A stretch of 64,000 nucleotides of DNA from Microbacterium sp. C5A9. Its GTDB lineage: Bacteria > Actinomycetota > Actinomycetes > Actinomycetales > Microbacteriaceae. The stretch covers positions 124,001 to 188,000 of the forward strand of contig NZ_JABXGD010000008.1 in NCBI RefSeq assembly GCF_022627955.1, written 5' to 3'. Positions 47,678-57,002 of this stretch are shown here, one piece after another (positions within the stretch are counted from its first letter, which is position 1; each line of letters opens with the position of its first letter). The notes beneath the pieces are model-generated. The model saw only the letters and a list, made by a program, of their open reading frames with translations, searched no databases and had not been told where the DNA came from. The position numbers were made by a program, and so were the translations under genes.

Positions 47678-48361
47678 TTAACCCCGGTCGGGGCGGGGGC
47701 CTGTGATTGCGGAGCCGATCCGCAGGTGTGTCGCACCGGCGGCGATCGCCTCGGCGAAGTCTCCGGTCATCCCTGCGGAGATCCAGTCCGCGGCGGGCTC
47801 GACGGCGCGCACGTCGTCTGCGACCGCGCGAAGGCGGGCGAAGGCCGACGCGGGTTCCTCATCGAGCGGCGCCACGGCCATGACGCCACGCAGGCGGAGC
47901 GACGGCAGGCCGCCGATGTGCTCGGCGAGCCGAGCCGCCTCAGCGGGTTCGACCCCTCCGCGACCGGGGTCGTCGGTGAGGTTCACCTGCACGAGGACGT
48001 CGAGGACGTCGTCGCCCTCCGCCGCACGGTGCAGGGCATCCGCAAGACGCGAGCGGTCCACCGAGTGGACGGCGTCCGCACTGCGGCGGATCGCGGAGGC
48101 CTTGTTGGTCTGCGCCTGCCCGATGAAGTGCCAGCGCACATCCTCGAGCCCCGCGAGCTCCTCGCGCTTCGCCGAGAGCTCCTGCTGGCGGTTCTCCCCC
48201 ACCTCGCGGACCCCCAGAGCGCGCAGCTCCGTCACTAGCGGCGCGGGGTGGAACTTCGTCACCACGATCCTGGTCAGCTCATCGGGGTCACGCCCCGCGG
48301 CTCGCGCGGCGTCGGCGATGCGAAGATCGATCGCCGACAGCCGCGCTGCCAGGTCACTCAC
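47678..48361 (-). CDS. YggS family PLP homeostasis protein
   Basis: 227-residue alanine-racemase-fold protein binding PLP through Lys in VVTKFHP (about residue 36). Other signatures: [36 protein letters not shown] and [10 protein letters not shown]. Controls PLP and amino-acid homeostasis. The GTG overlaps the ftsZ stop (GTGA); the order ftsZ-yggS-sepF is standard. Confidence 0.95.
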   Translation of the reverse strand: MSDLAARLSAIDLRIADAARAAGRDPDELTRIVVTKFHPAPLVTELRALGVREVGENRQQELSAKREELAGLEDVRWHFIGQAQTNKASAIRRSADAVHSVDRSRLADALHRAAEGDDVLDVLVQVNLTDDPGRGGVEPAEAARLAEHIGGLPSLRLRGVMAVAPLDEEPASAFARLRAVADDVRAVEPAADWISAGMTGDFAEAIAAGATHLRIGSAITGPRPDRG

Positions 48362-49506
48362 TTGAGGAATTCGGGGATGTCGATGTCGTCGTCGGCGAAA
48401 GCAGGCTCGATGCTCGTCTGCGTCGTGCGCTGCTGCACGGGCTCGGGCTCGCGCTTCTCGGCCGCGGGTGCGGCTTCCTCGTCGCTGGGCAGAGCGACCT
48501 CGGGCAGCGTCGCCGCCGCGGGCCGGCTGACGACCATCGGGTCGAGACGGAGCGTCGGCTCGCCGCTGTCGAAGCCCGCCGCGATCACGGTCACGCGCAC
48601 CTCGTCGCCGAGCGTGTCGTCGATGACCGTACCGAAGATGATGTTCGCCTCGGGGTGCGCGGCCTCCTTGACGAGGTCGGCGGCGTCGTGGATCTCGAAG
48701 ATCCCGAGGTTGGAGCCACCCTGGATCGAGAGGAGCACGCCGTGCGCACCCTCGATGCTGGCTTCGAGCAGCGGGGACTCGACCGCGAGCTCGGCGGCCT
48801 TGATGGCCCGATCGGCACCGCGCGCGGAGCCGATGCCCATGAGCGCGGAGCCCGCACCCTGCATGACCGACTTCACATCGGCGAAGTCGAGGTTGATGAG
48901 ACCGGGGGTCGTGATGAGGTCCGTGATGCCCTGGACACCCGCGAGGAGCACCTGGTCGGCGGTGGCGAAGGCCTCGATCATCGAGATGCCGCGGTCGCTG
49001 ATCTCGAGAAGACGGTCGTTCGGCACCACGATGAGGGTGTCGACCTCTTCCTTCAGCTTCGAGACGCCGGCTTCGGCCTGGCTCTGGCGGCGGCGTCCCT
49101 CGAAGGAGAACGGCTTCGTGACGACACCGATGGTCAGCGCGCCGATCGACTTGGCGATCCGTGCCACGACGGGAGCGCCGCCGGTTCCCGTGCCGCCACC
49201 CTCTCCGGCGGTGACGAAGACCATGTCGGCACCGGTGAGAGCCTGTTCGATCTCCTCTGCGTGGTCCTCTGCGGCGCGGCGACCCACCTCGGGGTCGGCG
49301 CCGGCGCCGAGGCCGCGGGTGAGCTCGCGTCCGACGTCGAGCTTGACGTCGGCGTCACTCATGAGCAGCGCCTGGGCGTCGGTGTTGACAGCGATGAACT
49401 CGACTCCGCGGAGACCGAGCTCGATCATGCGGTTGACGGCGTTGACGCCGCCACCGCCGACGCCGACGACCTTGATCACGGCGAGGTAGTTCTGGTTCTG
49501 GCTCAT
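48358..49506 (-). CDS. ftsZ: Cell division protein FtsZ
   Basis: 382-residue tubulin-like GTPase forming the Z ring. GTP-binding [15 protein letters not shown] (N-term), tubulin signature [13 protein letters not shown] (about residues 103-115), T7 loop [11 protein letters not shown], a variable linker rich in Glu/Ala/Pro, and a C-terminal peptide ending DIDIPEFLK for SepF and other partners. GGAGG lies 6 nt before the ATG. A 181-nt region before it carries its own promoter elements. Confidence 0.99.
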   Translation of the reverse strand: MSQNQNYLAVIKVVGVGGGGVNAVNRMIELGLRGVEFIAVNTDAQALLMSDADVKLDVGRELTRGLGAGADPEVGRRAAEDHAEEIEQALTGADMVFVTAGEGGGTGTGGAPVVARIAKSIGALTIGVVTKPFSFEGRRRQSQAEAGVSKLKEEVDTLIVVPNDRLLEISDRGISMIEAFATADQVLLAGVQGITDLITTPGLINLDFADVKSVMQGAGSALMGIGSARGADRAIKAAELAVESPLLEASIEGAHGVLLSIQGGSNLGIFEIHDAADLVKEAAHPEANIIFGTVIDDTLGDEVRVTVIAAGFDSGEPTLRLDPMVVSRPAAATLPEVALPSDEEAAPAAEKREPEPVQQRTTQTSIEPAFADDDIDIPEFLK

Positions 49507-49570
49507 GGCCGGCCTCCGAATAATCGAGCCTGTTGTATGTGTGCGGGAAACCTGTGGGCTTGAACCTTAA

Positions 49571-49593
49571 ACCTCAACTAGAGGTGTAAAGTA
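49571..49593 (-). promoter_or_regulatory. ftsZ promoter and inverted repeat
   Basis: Minus strand TACTTT at 49593-49588 is a possible -10. ACCTC-N5-GAGGT (49571-49585) is an inverted repeat at the expected start site. Tandem ACCTTAA/ACCTCAA 7-mers span 49564-49577. Confidence 0.4.
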
Positions 49594-49687
49594 TTTCCCG
49601 GTATTGGTTTCTCTTGTTCGAAGGTAAGCGCCGCGCCTGCGCGCGCACGCAGCGACACGGGCGTGTCGCCCGTTTGCCGTCGAAACG

Positions 49688-50620
49688 TCAGCCGATGACG
49701 ACCGCGTGCGGCGATGTCACGTCGATCGACGACGCATCCGGCTTCGCGATGAGGGCCTTCGCGAGCGCCTCGCTCTTCAGAGGCGAGTTCTCGGAGCTGC
49801 CCCAGACGACGACGAGCCCGGAGCTCACGGTCAATGTGACATCGTCGCGCGTGGAAGCCCGCACGCCCGTGAGCCCGGCGCGCACATCGGCGGGAAGCGA
49901 CCGGATGACGAGGCCCGCACTCTCGAAGGCATCCGAATCCGTGCCTCCCTCGATCTCGAGCAGCGGCTGCCCCGCGGGTTGGTCAGCCGTCGTCGACAGT
50001 GCCACACCGGCCGCGTCGACGAGGGTGTATCCGGCATCCGACCGGATCACCCCCACGGGCGTCCGCTCCACGATGCGCACCGTGAGATCGTGGGGCGGCT
50101 TCGCTTCGAGGGAGTACGTCTCGATCAGCGGGAAGGCGAGCAGCGCGGCCTTGATCTCGCTCGCATCGACCAGTGCCAGCGGAGTGCCGATCTGCCCCGC
50201 GAGGGCGCTCTCGACCGCTGCGGCATCGAGAGTCGTCGCACCCACCACAGTGACGCGATCGACCGCGAAGAGCGGACTGTACGCCGCTGCGGCGCTGCCG
50301 CCGACGAGCAGCACGACGGCACCGATCGCACTCAGCCAGACGATGCGGCGTCGGCGCGATCGCTGGGTGAACCGACGGATCTCGGCGCGCAGCGCCTTGC
50401 GTCGCGCCCGTGCGGCGCGCCACACATCCATGTTCGACGTCGGGCGCTCACCGGCATCCGTGTCGGAGTCCTCGAGAATCGGACGAGCGTCCGCGGCGTT
50501 GGGAGCCGATTCCGATTCGTCGTACGTGCCGCGCGCCCGCCCACGCCTGCGCGGGGCGTCGCGCGCTTCTCCCCCGGCCGCGCCCTCGGGCGCGACGGGC
50601 AGCGGAGGCGGACGACGCAT
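49688..50620 (-). CDS. ftsQ: Cell division protein FtsQ
   Basis: 310-residue divisome protein: long Arg/Pro cytoplasmic region (residues 1-92), one TM helix (about 93-115), POTRA domain (FAVDRVTVVGATTLDAAAVESAL) and beta domain (VRIVERTPVGVI). Scaffold linking divisome components. Follows murC with a 3-nt gap and precedes ftsZ. Confidence 0.94.
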   Translation of the reverse strand: MRRPPPLPVAPEGAAGGEARDAPRRRGRARGTYDESESAPNAADARPILEDSDTDAGERPTSNMDVWRAARARRKALRAEIRRFTQRSRRRRIVWLSAIGAVVLLVGGSAAAAYSPLFAVDRVTVVGATTLDAAAVESALAGQIGTPLALVDASEIKAALLAFPLIETYSLEAKPPHDLTVRIVERTPVGVIRSDAGYTLVDAAGVALSTTADQPAGQPLLEIEGGTDSDAFESAGLVIRSLPADVRAGLTGVRASTRDDVTLTVSSGLVVVWGSSENSPLKSEALAKALIAKPDASSIDVTSPHAVVIG

Positions 50621-50623
50621 CGG

Positions 50624-52021
50624 CTATACCCCGGTGGTCCGCAGCGACTCGAGCACCTGCGGGATGATCTGGTAGACGTTGCCGCAGCCGAGCGTGATGA
50701 CGAAATCGCCGTCTCGAGCGACGGTGGCCGTGTAGTCGGCGGCCTGCTGCCAGTCGGCCACGAAGTGCACGTTGTCCGGATCATGGAACGCCCCGCTGAC
50801 GAGCTCGCCGGTGACGCCGGGCACCGGGTCCTCCCGGGCGCCGTACACGTCGAGCATCACGGTGTGATCGGCGAACGTCTCGAGGACGTCGGCGAACTCC
50901 TGGTACATGTGCTGCGTACGCGAGTAGGTGTGAGGCTGCTGGATGGCGATGATGCGGCCGGAGCCGGCGATCGAGCGCATGGCCTCGAGGGCCGCACGGA
51001 CCTCGGTCGGGTGGTGCGAGTAGTCGTCGTAGACGGTGACGCCTCGTTCGACCCCGTGCTGCTCGAGGCGGCGGACGGTGCCGGCGAAGCCCGCCACGGC
51101 GCGCGCGGACTCCTCGAGACCGTAGCCGAGTGCGAGGAGCACCGTGATGGCACCTGCCGCGTTGATCGCGTTGTGCACACCGGGCACCGCGAGCTGCAGT
51201 CGCACGCTGTCGGCACCGTGGGCGATCGTCGCGGCGACCGGGCCGGCGGCCACGACGTCCGACACCCGGACGTCGGCTCCCTCGGCCTGACCGAAGGTGA
51301 TGACGTTCGGATGCGACAGGCCCGCGCCGACACGCAGCGCACCGGGGTCGTCGCTCGAGATCACGACCGCCTCTGTCGCCGCGTCGGCGAAGCGCACGAA
51401 CGCGTCGTGGAAGGCCTCGTCCGACCCGTAGTGGTCGAGGTGATCCGGGTCGACGTTCGTGATCAGGGCGACGGCGGTGTCGTAGAGCAGGAACGTGCCG
51501 TCCGACTCGTCGGCCTCGATCACGAACAGGTCGCCCGTGCCGGTGGCGCTCGACACTCCCAGCTGCTCGATCACACCGCCGTTGACGAAGTTCGGATCCG
51601 CGTCCAGCGCCTGCAGCGCCGTCACGATCATCCCGGTCGACGTCGTCTTGCCGTGCGCACCCGCGACAGACACCAGCCTGCGCGAGCCGATCAGCCAATG
51701 CAGGGCCTGCGAACGGTGGATGACGTGCAGACCGCGCTCCTTGGCGAGGAGGAACTCGGGGTTCTCCGGCCAGATGGCACCCGTGTGGACGACGGTGTCG
51801 GCATCGCCGAGATGCGCGGCGTCGTGACCGACGTGCACCGTGGCACCGGCGGCGGCGAGAGCACGGAGGTTGTCGCTGTCGGCGCGGTCGCTTCCGGAGA
51901 CGCGGATACCGGCGTCGAGGAACATCTTCGCGAGCCCGCTCATGCCGGATCCGCCGATTCCGATGAAGTGCGCGGCGGTGATCGACTCGGGGATCGGGAG
52001 GGAGAGGTCAGGTCTGATCAT
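50624..52021 (-). CDS. murC: UDP-N-acetylmuramate-L-alanine ligase type enzyme
   Basis: 465-residue Mur ligase adding the first stem residue to UDP-MurNAc. N-terminal Rossmann [17 protein letters not shown] loop [13 protein letters not shown] (about residue 113), [32 protein letters not shown]. In organisms with B-type peptidoglycan (many Microbacteriaceae) the first residue may be glycine instead of L-alanine; the sequence does not settle this. TAGACT at 52031-52036 gives an almost leaderless start. Confidence 0.97.
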   Translation of the reverse strand: MIRPDLSLPIPESITAAHFIGIGGSGMSGLAKMFLDAGIRVSGSDRADSDNLRALAAAGATVHVGHDAAHLGDADTVVHTGAIWPENPEFLLAKERGLHVIHRSQALHWLIGSRRLVSVAGAHGKTTSTGMIVTALQALDADPNFVNGGVIEQLGVSSATGTGDLFVIEADESDGTFLLYDTAVALITNVDPDHLDHYGSDEAFHDAFVRFADAATEAVVISSDDPGALRVGAGLSHPNVITFGQAEGADVRVSDVVAAGPVAATIAHGADSVRLQLAVPGVHNAINAAGAITVLLALGYGLEESARAVAGFAGTVRRLEQHGVERGVTVYDDYSHHPTEVRAALEAMRSIAGSGRIIAIQQPHTYSRTQHMYQEFADVLETFADHTVMLDVYGAREDPVPGVTGELVSGAFHDPDNVHFVADWQQAADYTATVARDGDFVITLGCGNVYQIIPQVLESLRTTGV

Positions 52022-52030
52022 GTCGGGTTC

Positions 52031-52036
52031 AGTCTA
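52031..52036 (-). promoter_or_regulatory. -10 box of murC
   Basis: TAGACT, 9 nt, ATG at 52021; an internal promoter in the 63-nt gap after murG. Confidence 0.5.
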
Positions 52037-52084
52037 CTTTTCGCTGGGAACGTTGCGTCGTCGCGATGAGGGACGACGGCGGTG

Positions 52085-53161
52085 TCAGGAGGATGCGAGG
52101 GCTCGATCGACGAGCGCGATGACGTTGTCGGTACCGCTGCGGGTGCCGACCGTCTCGGCCGCCTTCGCCATCGAGGCGATGCGCTGCGGATCCTTCAGGA
52201 GCGGGATCACGTGGCGTCGCACCGCGTCGCCGTCGAACGTCGCGTCGTCGAGCAGCCGCGCCGCTCCGGCAGCGACGGCGGATGCCGCATTGAGTCGCTG
52301 CTCGCCGTTGCCCACCGAGTACGGCACGTACAGGGCGGGCAGGCCCAGTGCGCTGATCTCGCTGACAGTCGCCGCGCCCGAGCGCGAGACGATGAGGTCG
52401 GCGACCGCGAAGGCGAGGTCCATGCGGTCGACGTAGCGTCGCAGGGCATAGCCCGGGACCTCGGGATCCTCGAGCTGGCTCCGCTCGCCCGTGACGTGCA
52501 GCAGCTGCCACCCCGCGGCGAGCACATCGCCCCACGAATCGGCGAGGGCCTCGTTCAGTCGCTGGGCTCCCAGTGATCCGCCGAAGACGAGAAGCACGGG
52601 GCGCGCCGGATCGAGGCCGAAGTACGCCGCCGCCTCGTGTCGCGCGGCGGCCCGGTCGAGTTCGATGACCTCACGTCGCAGCGGCATGCCGACGACCTCG
52701 CCGCCGCGCAGCCGGGTCCCCTCGAAGGCGACGCCGGTGGCTGCCGCGCGTCGCGCGCCGAGCACGTTCGCGAGTCCGGGCTTCGCGTTCGCCTCGTGCA
52801 CGACGAAAGGCACGCCCTCGCGTCGTGCGGCGATGTAGGCGGGCGCGGAGGCGTATCCGCCGAAGCCGACCACCACCTCGACGCCGTGCGCACGGATGTG
52901 GTCGCGCACCTGGGCGATCGCTCGACGGAACCGCGCGGGGAACGCCGCGGCCTGGGCGTTCGGTCGACGCGGAAAAGGGACCTTGTCGACGATGAGCAGC
53001 TCGTAGCCGCGTTCCGGGACGAGCCGGGATTCGAGTCCCTCGGCGGTCCCGAGGACCAGGACCTCGGCCTCGGGGTCGCGGGCGCGGAGTCCGTCGGCGA
53101 CGGCGAGCAGGGGGTTGACGTGTCCGGCGGTTCCCCCGCCGGCGAGAAGGTACGTGGTCAC
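52085..53161 (-). CDS. murG: UDP-GlcNAc transferase MurG
   Basis: 358-residue glycosyltransferase making lipid II from lipid I on the inner membrane face. N-terminal YLLAGGGTAGHVNP, GFGGYASAPAYIAA, VHEANAKPGLAN, LVFGGSLGAQRLN, SRSGAATVSEISALGLPALYVPY. GTG at 53161 overlaps the ftsW stop (GTGA). Confidence 0.98.
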   Translation of the reverse strand: MTTYLLAGGGTAGHVNPLLAVADGLRARDPEAEVLVLGTAEGLESRLVPERGYELLIVDKVPFPRRPNAQAAAFPARFRRAIAQVRDHIRAHGVEVVVGFGGYASAPAYIAARREGVPFVVHEANAKPGLANVLGARRAAATGVAFEGTRLRGGEVVGMPLRREVIELDRAAARHEAAAYFGLDPARPVLLVFGGSLGAQRLNEALADSWGDVLAAGWQLLHVTGERSQLEDPEVPGYALRRYVDRMDLAFAVADLIVSRSGAATVSEISALGLPALYVPYSVGNGEQRLNAASAVAAGAARLLDDATFDGDAVRRHVIPLLKDPQRIASMAKAAETVGTRSGTDNVIALVDRALASS

Positions 53162-54393
53162 CGTGTGACCTTACCCCGCCCCGCCGAGGTCGACCGCGCA
53201 GCCGCACGCGCCTCGGGCACGGGAAGCGTGCGCGCGAAAGCGAGGAGCACGCCGCAGGCGATGAGGACGGCGAGGAGCGCGGTGCCGCCCTGCGACATGA
53301 ACGGCAGCGGAACGCCCATGACCGGGAACACGCCGATCACGACGCCGATGTTGAGCACCGCCTGCCCGGTGATCCAGACGGTGATGCCGCCGGCCGCGAC
53401 CCGGATGAACGGGTCGGCGGTCTTGCGGATGACATGGAACGCACCGACCGTGAACAGCGTGAACAGCGCGAGCACGACGATGCAGCCGATCAGACCGAGC
53501 TCCTCGCCCACGATCGCGAAGATGAAGTCGTTTCCCGCGGCCGGAAGCCAGCCGTACTTCTCCTGCGAGTTGCCGAGACCCACGCCGAAGATCCCGCCGG
53601 AGGCCATGCCCCAGACGCCGTGGATCGACTGGTAGCAGTCGCCGGTGTACGCCGACATGTCGGAGCAGGTGGCCGTGATGCGACGCATGCGGTCCGGGCT
53701 CGTGACAGCCAGAGCGATGACCGCGACGACGCCGAGGAGGACGGGGAGGATGAAGAGTCGGAGCTTCACGCCCGAGAAGAACAGGCATCCGAGCAGCACG
53801 AGGACGAGGACCATCGCCGTGCCGAGGTCCTTTCCGGCGAGCACGGTTCCGATCGCCAGCGCCCCGACCGGGACGACCGGGATGAAGACCTGATGCCAGG
53901 TGCCGAGCATCGTGCGCTTGCGCATGAGCACATAGCCGATCCACACGGCCAGGGCGAGCTTCAGGAACTCGGAGGGCTGGAGCGTGAACCCGGCGATCTT
54001 GATCCAGTTCCTGTTGCCGCCGTCCTCGATGCCGAGCGGCGTGAAGACGAGCAGCTGGAGTGCGATCGCGCCGAACAGGGCCGGCCAGGCCATCTTCTTG
54101 AGGAAGGCGATGGGCGCCCGCGAGATCACGAACATGAGCGGGATGCCGAGAACGGCGAAGATCCCCTGACGCAGCGCACCGTCCATCGGGTTCTCCCCGC
54201 GGGAGACGGCGGTCGCGCTGGTCGCGGACAGGACCATGACGAGGCCGAAGATCGTCAGCATCAGTGCTGCCGAGGCGATCATCAGGAACTCGGTGGACAC
54301 CGGGGTGAACCGGCGCCCGAGCGAGACCCGGGCGGCGAGGCCGCGACCTGAGCCGTCGGACTCAGAGCGCGGGGGGCGTGCGACCTGCGTCAT
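53158..54393 (-). CDS. ftsW: Peptidoglycan glycosyltransferase FtsW
   Basis: 411-residue SEDS-family septal polymerase with about ten TM helices. Conserved: NRNWIKIAGFTLQPSEFLKL, LAGKDLGTAMV, the large periplasmic loop with YGWLPAAGNDFIFAIVGEELGL, and FMSQGGTALL. Works with FtsI. The N-terminal 30 residues are basic and cytoplasmic. Its ATG lies 32 nt inside the 3' end of murD. Confidence 0.97.
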   Translation of the reverse strand: MTQVARPPRSESDGSGRGLAARVSLGRRFTPVSTEFLMIASAALMLTIFGLVMVLSATSATAVSRGENPMDGALRQGIFAVLGIPLMFVISRAPIAFLKKMAWPALFGAIALQLLVFTPLGIEDGGNRNWIKIAGFTLQPSEFLKLALAVWIGYVLMRKRTMLGTWHQVFIPVVPVGALAIGTVLAGKDLGTAMVLVLVLLGCLFFSGVKLRLFILPVLLGVVAVIALAVTSPDRMRRITATCSDMSAYTGDCYQSIHGVWGMASGGIFGVGLGNSQEKYGWLPAAGNDFIFAIVGEELGLIGCIVVLALFTLFTVGAFHVIRKTADPFIRVAAGGITVWITGQAVLNIGVVIGVFPVMGVPLPFMSQGGTALLAVLIACGVLLAFARTLPVPEARAAARSTSAGRGKVTR

Positions 54394-55900
54394 CGGCGCT
54401 CCCCCGGTCTATCCAGTCCCGCACCGCTTCGGCGAAGCGGTGTCCTCGATCCGCGTAGCTGGAGAACTGATCGAAGGATGCCGCTGCGGGAGCCAGAAGA
54501 ACTGTGCCCTCGCCCTCGACGATCCCTGCCGCGATCTCCACGACACGGTTCATGACCTGTCCAGTCTCACCAGCATCCACCTCGAACACCGGCACCGTCG
54601 GCGCGTGTCGCTCGAATGCCGCGACGACGTCGTCGCGCACGACGCCGATCACGACCGCGGCGCGCGCGGTCGTTCCGACCGTGGCGATGAGATCGGCGAT
54701 GTCGACACCCTTGAGGTCACCGCCCACGACCCAGACCGCGCCGGGGTACGCGCGCAGCGATGAGGCCGCCGCATGCGGGTTCGTGGCTTTGGAGTCGTCG
54801 ACCCAGGTGATGCCGCGATGACGCGCGATCACCTGGATGCGATGCGCGTCGAGGCGGAAATCCTGCAGCGCGGACTGGATCGCCTCGGGCGCGACGTCGA
54901 GAGAACGGGCGAGAGCGCTGGCCGCGAGGATGTTCTGGACGATGTGCGGCGCCGCGAGACCGGCCTCCTGCAGGTCGGCGACGGTGGTGAGCTCCAGCGC
55001 GCTGCGCGCCCGGTCGTCGAGGAAGGCCCGATCGACGAGCAGACCCTCGACGACGCCGAGATCGCTCGGACCGGGAGTGCCCAGGTCGAAGCCGATGGCG
55101 CGCGCGCCGTCGACCACCTCGGCCTCCTCGACCATGCGGCGCGTGGCGAGGTCTGCCTTGTTGTAGACGCACGCGACACGGGTGTTGCGATAGACGAGCG
55201 CCTTGGCGTCGCGGTACGCGGCGGCACTGCCGTGCCAGACCAGATGATCGTCTGCGAGGTTGAGGCAGACGGAGGAGTACGGATAGAGCTCCCCCTCCGG
55301 CTCGGAGAGCCCCAGATACCAGAGCTGATGGCTGGACAGCTCGACCACGAAGACGTCGAAGCCCGCCGGGTCGCGGACCGCGTCGAGAACCGGGACCCCG
55401 ATGTTCCCGCAGGGCGCCGCGCGCAGGCCGCCGGCGACGAGAAGCGAGGCCGTGAGCTGGGTCGTCGTCGTCTTGCCGTTCGTGCCGGTGATGAGCACCC
55501 AGTCCGCGGGCGTGCCGTCCGGACGGACGACCTTGTCGCGAACCCGCCAGGCGAGCTCGACGTCGCCCCAGACCGCGATCCCCTCGTCCTGCGCCCACCG
55601 GATCACCGGATGCGAGGGCGAGAAGCCGGGAGAGGCGACGATCACCTCGGGCGCGAAGTCGCTGAGCACCGCCGGAACGGTCTGGAGCGAACCGAGCTCG
55701 AGGCGCGCGCCGATGACCGGGAGAAGGCGCGCGTACTCCTCTTCGGCCGATTCGCTGAGCACGAGCACGTCCGCACCCAGCTCCGCCAGCGTGTCTGCGA
55801 CGGAGAACCCCGTCATCGACAGTCCCAGAACCGCGACCCGCAGGCCGGTCCAGTCGGCATTCCAGCTGGTGAGCGTCGACAGCCTCGACTCAGCCGACAC
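54362..55900 (-). CDS. murD: UDP-MurNAc-L-alanine-D-glutamate ligase type enzyme
   Basis: 512-residue Mur ligase adding D-Glu. ATP loop ITGTNGKTTTTQL (about residue 139), VVELSSHQLWY, CLNLADDHLVWHG, WVDDSKATNPHAA, VVGGDLKGVD. Longer than typical (about 450) through an N-terminal extension and a C-terminal tail that overlaps the ftsW start by 32 nt. It overlaps mraY by 11 nt. Confidence 0.97.
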   Translation of the reverse strand: MSAESRLSTLTSWNADWTGLRVAVLGLSMTGFSVADTLAELGADVLVLSESAEEEYARLLPVIGARLELGSLQTVPAVLSDFAPEVIVASPGFSPSHPVIRWAQDEGIAVWGDVELAWRVRDKVVRPDGTPADWVLITGTNGKTTTTQLTASLLVAGGLRAAPCGNIGVPVLDAVRDPAGFDVFVVELSSHQLWYLGLSEPEGELYPYSSVCLNLADDHLVWHGSAAAYRDAKALVYRNTRVACVYNKADLATRRMVEEAEVVDGARAIGFDLGTPGPSDLGVVEGLLVDRAFLDDRARSALELTTVADLQEAGLAAPHIVQNILAASALARSLDVAPEAIQSALQDFRLDAHRIQVIARHRGITWVDDSKATNPHAAASSLRAYPGAVWVVGGDLKGVDIADLIATVGTTARAAVVIGVVRDDVVAAFERHAPTVPVFEVDAGETGQVMNRVVEIAAGIVEGEGTVLLAPAAASFDQFSSYADRGHRFAEAVRDWIDRGSADDAGRTPPAL

Positions 55901-57002
55901 GGGTCAGCCATTCGACGTAGAAGAGACCGACGGCCGACACCGCGAGCAGACCGGCGATGATCCACATGCGCACGACGATCGTGACCTCCGACCAGCCGCG
56001 CATCTCGAGGTGGTGGTGGAAGGGACTCATCAGGAAGAGGCGCTTGCCGCGCGTGATCTTGAAGTACGCACGCTGCAGGATCACCGAGCCCGAGGCGAGC
56101 ACGAAGACGCCGGCGATCACGAAGAGGAGCAGCTCGGTGCGGGTGAGGATGGCCATCGCGGTGATCACGCCGCCGATGGCCATCGAGCCCACGTCGCCCA
56201 TGAAGACCTTGGCCTTCGGCGCATTCCACCAGAGGAATCCTATGAGGCTGGCCCCGAACGATGCCGCGACGATCGCCAGGCTGAAGGGGTCGCGCACCTC
56301 GTAGCATCCGCTGATCGCGGCCTTCTCGACACCCTCGCCGACGCACGACTGCTTGAACTGCCAGAAGGCGATGAGGCTGTAGGCGCTCACGACCAGCACG
56401 CCTGCTCCGGCCGCGAGGCCGTCGAGACCGTCGGTGAGGTTCACGCTGTTCGACGTCGCGACGCCGATCACGGAGATCCAGAGGAGGTAGAGCGCCCAGC
56501 CGACGATCGCGGTGAACGCGAACAGGTTGAGCCAGGGGATGTCGCGGAAGAGCGAGATCGACCCGGATGCCGGTGTCTGGTCGAACTGGTTGGGGAAGTT
56601 CAGCGCGACGATGCCGAAGGGGATCATGACGAGCAGCTGGCCGATGATCTTCCGCCAGCCGGAGAGCCCGAGGCTGCGCTGACTGCGGACCTTCATGTAG
56701 TCGTCGATGAAGCCGACCACGCCGAATCCCACCATCAGCCACATCACCAGCAGCGCGGAGAGCGCGGGAGTCCCCCCGCCGACGTAGACGCCGGTGAAGT
56801 ACCCGACCATCGTGCCGACGATGAAGATCACGCCGCCCATGGTCGGGGTGCCGCGTTTGGCCTCGTGGTTCGGGTTCTCGACGGCCTCGGGCGTGCGGAT
56901 GACCTGCCCCCAGCCCCACTTGCGGAAGAGCCGCAGGAAGACGGGAGTCAGGAAGAGAGTGAAGGCGAGCGAGATGGCCGCCGCCATGATGAGTGACCTC
57001 AC
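55890..57002 (-). CDS. mraY: Phospho-MurNAc-pentapeptide transferase MraY
   Basis: 370-residue membrane enzyme making lipid I on undecaprenyl phosphate. Ten TM helices; signatures KRGTPTMGG, NLTDGLDGLAAG (catalytic Asp region), FLWWNAPKAKVFMGDVGSMAIGG and SPFHHHLEMRGWSE. GTG start overlaps the murF stop (GTGA). Confidence 0.98.
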   Translation of the reverse strand: MRSLIMAAAISLAFTLFLTPVFLRLFRKWGWGQVIRTPEAVENPNHEAKRGTPTMGGVIFIVGTMVGYFTGVYVGGGTPALSALLVMWLMVGFGVVGFIDDYMKVRSQRSLGLSGWRKIIGQLLVMIPFGIVALNFPNQFDQTPASGSISLFRDIPWLNLFAFTAIVGWALYLLWISVIGVATSNSVNLTDGLDGLAAGAGVLVVSAYSLIAFWQFKQSCVGEGVEKAAISGCYEVRDPFSLAIVAASFGASLIGFLWWNAPKAKVFMGDVGSMAIGGVITAMAILTRTELLLFVIAGVFVLASGSVILQRAYFKITRGKRLFLMSPFHHHLEMRGWSEVTIVVRMWIIAGLLAVSAVGLFYVEWLTRVG

